A DNA stretch of 7,657 nt, from positions 1-7,657 of the forward strand of contig NCCR01000203.1 of the NCBI GenBank assembly GCA_002279765.1, in the 5' to 3' direction. This document shows positions 7,001 to 7,657 of the stretch, one piece after another. How positions within the stretch are numbered: position 1 is the stretch's first letter; each line of letters starts with the position of its first letter. This stretch comes from Verrucomicrobia bacterium 12-59-8. GTDB lineage: Bacteria > Verrucomicrobiota > Verrucomicrobiae > Verrucomicrobiales > Verrucomicrobiaceae. The position numbers and the translations under genes are program-made. The notes under the pieces were generated by a model that did no database searches, was not told the origin of the DNA, and was given only the letters and a program-made list of their open reading frames with translations.

Positions 7001-7657
7001 TGGGCGGGGCGCTCATCAAGTACGAGGAGATGAACAAGAATCTCGACCTCGTCTATTCCGTGGGCAAATGGCTCAAAAAATCCGGCAATGACGAGGAAAA
7101 CGCCAGCAAGCTCAAGGTGCCCTTTATCTGCCAGTTCATGCCGCTGCGCTGGTCCTACGAAGGCATGGTCATTTCACAGTCCAAGCTCAACCCGCTCACG
7201 CGCAACCAGGACTTCCTCGACGAACGCATCCAGTCCCTCCTGCCGCCTTCCGGTGCGGATATGAGCGACCGCCAGCGCCATGAACTGGAGCTTACCAAGC
7301 AGTCCCTCGCGGTCGTTTCCGGCTTGTATGCCGAGAATCCGCGCGAGATCTCCAAGCGCCTCGGCTCCATCCGCGATGCCGTGCTGAGCGGCCGCATCGA
7401 GCCCCCCATGCTCGACAGCATGCTGCAGCAGAACGACGGCGTTAGCGCCGAGGAAATTTACGTGAACCGCAAGGTGCTCGACCTCGTCACCAAGGCCGAG
7501 ATGGAACGCGAGGACTACCGCCGCAAGACCAGCCCCAACGTCTTCTTCGGCACCCGCAAAACCTACTCGGGCACCAAGTACAACACTCTTTGGATCAACA
7601 GCATCGTCATTCTCTTCTCACTGTCACTCATCATTGCCGCCGTGGAACTCAGTCTGC
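4018..7657 (+). CDS. TerB-like/ABC ATPase/ABCG-type permease fusion, partial
   Basis: Giant one-chain ABC transporter, at least 1213 residues, open at the window end. The ATG at 4018 is the first start after an in-frame stop at 3943. A GGAG (3996-3999) is too far away to be a normal ribosome-binding site. Residues 57-165 are helical and resemble TerB/DjlA-type domains (FSKLDGNIEEEEVE). Residues 190-460 are beta-rich; the stretch at 436-456 (ITLNDGDTITLGEG) recalls the end of an FHA domain, but phosphothreonine-binding residues are not evident. The ATPase (about 470-690) is complete: Walker A GPSGCGKST (504-512), Q-loop Gln551, signature LSGGE (610-614), Walker B Asp634-Glu635, switch His666. 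A polar linker leads to an ABC2/ABCG-type membrane domain with segments near 840-858, 877-894, 922-944, 949-975, 982-1001 and 1191-1213. A soluble loop of about 190 residues precedes the last segment and includes the ABCG-like MPLRWSYEGM. Mycobacterial Rv1747 (FHA-ABC-permease) is a distant analogue. The substrate and direction are unknown; the ABCG-type order suggests export. Confidence 0.9.
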   Translation, partial: MSLVKKLAKKFNTKAQTSANGVHGPAELPWWSPERWAHLWNGQPQVSAASAATANTMLPVLIEVFAAFSKLDGNIEEEEVESSLGYLRYDYPEAIYADMRRLYFEALQEPQDLTQRAKELSHKLSQEQKILLGVQLYLLISRAQQNQRQMVEFYLFMTNLGIAAQAIDIVYQLNAGDKPPEEGFSTKGGQPLDTLRIGATKNCDVLLRSLSDDCSVVAFRFQNLVLLKNTGSISILVRSRRQPPGEFSRLYPGERVVLEDVTLDYNDLITYFNSKKTLSGTQIYLTLTENGSAEIAPQRTRGTNLRLSFGLGVTVEALRTTKATLNGVVLSSGTVVEASIEDSIIAHGEVEIALRDLRVRAQEFGGQFRLEGSRNTYLVSNKPELLDEGDILLSEDTDGEILLRIECNYAQKTGVLEVLRSSRPLYIGLIPVRDRITLNDGDTITLGEGQYLRCHFADRIIEEERNTVRQIEVRELSHRFDGRDTAQDGVSFIARRGEMICVMGPSGCGKSTLLRILGGQLKPKGGEVLMNGLALYDNLHNLTPYIAYIPQEDAFDPLLKVQENLDFSVAVRCPHLKTEERRKRVDAKLAELGLADLRDRLAGTPQQKFLSGGERKRLNAGLDMIGISDVYLFDEPTSGLSSKDSEHVLEIIRSLARNKIVITSIHQPSSRLLQMFDKALLLDKGGKLAYFGTPQGMIEYFWRVYHTETGQVGDADAQPPDKLTPDFVFDVLETPLRDISGDIIHERSADGHLVAARRFPPNFWRDSYQRHLIMESMAKQKAAPGSTSLIARPKRDESQSASRMRSTPKPPKHTFREESILFFTLLKRAFLSKLRNRTNLLTTLLEAPLLAYLISSVLKYSEEENYTFATAFHIPTYLFMSLVVAMFLGLTNSADEIIRDRHTLSRERNHNLRTFYYLCGKIISLSTFALAQCVIYLLIGNWVLEIRDMFLIHLWWMFLTSLTGVCLGLFISSIVSDNRTAVNAIPLLLIPQIILGGALIKYEEMNKNLDLVYSVGKWLKKSGNDEENASKLKVPFICQFMPLRWSYEGMVISQSKLNPLTRNQDFLDERIQSLLPPSGADMSDRQRHELELTKQSLAVVSGLYAENPREISKRLGSIRDAVLSGRIEPPMLDSMLQQNDGVSAEEIYVNRKVLDLVTKAEMEREDYRRKTSPNVFFGTRKTYSGTKYNTLWINSIVILFSLSLIIAAVELSL

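Overview
The window (7657 bases, GC-rich) looks like chromosomal DNA of a Gram-negative bacterium. My best guess is Verrucomicrobiota or the wider PVC group. This rests on high GC, the lack of recognisable Shine-Dalgarno sites before any of the five genes, a run of degenerate 7-base repeats between genes, and the gene types. It is an inference; there is no rRNA or marker gene to settle it.

Layout. Positions 1-2596 are read on the minus strand and hold three genes. In order of transcription they are a response regulator of the NtrC type (1241-2596), a small cysteine-rich protein resembling the N-terminal part of HdrA (746-1090), and a protein with a C-terminal double 4Fe-4S ferredoxin module (1-664, cut by the window edge). 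A 12-bp stem-loop (1183-1211) separates the regulator from the two iron-sulfur genes, which are probably their own unit. The ferredoxin's leader carries five tandem heptamers (676-710).

Positions 2597-2883 form a divergent intergenic region with a plausible promoter for the regulator and a small inverted repeat. On the plus strand follow a secreted, disordered Arg/Gly/Pro/Gln-rich protein (2884-3855), a strong intrinsic terminator (3885-3913), a short region with a 12-bp perfect palindrome inside a larger dyad (3944-3968), and a very large multidomain ABC transporter (4018 to beyond the window end). No stretch over 300 bases lacks a gene; the longest gap is 287 bases.

How the parts may work together. 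The two iron-sulfur proteins plausibly form an electron-transfer pair. The regulator keeps its phosphoacceptor and DNA-binding helices, but its AAA+ domain has lost the GAFTGA loop, the Walker B aspartate and one arginine finger. It therefore probably does not activate sigma-54 in the usual way. The transporter joins a TerB-like domain, a beta-rich (possibly FHA-like) region, an ABC ATPase and an ABCG-type membrane domain in one chain. Nothing in the sequence ties the regulator to the secreted protein or the transporter beyond adjacency.
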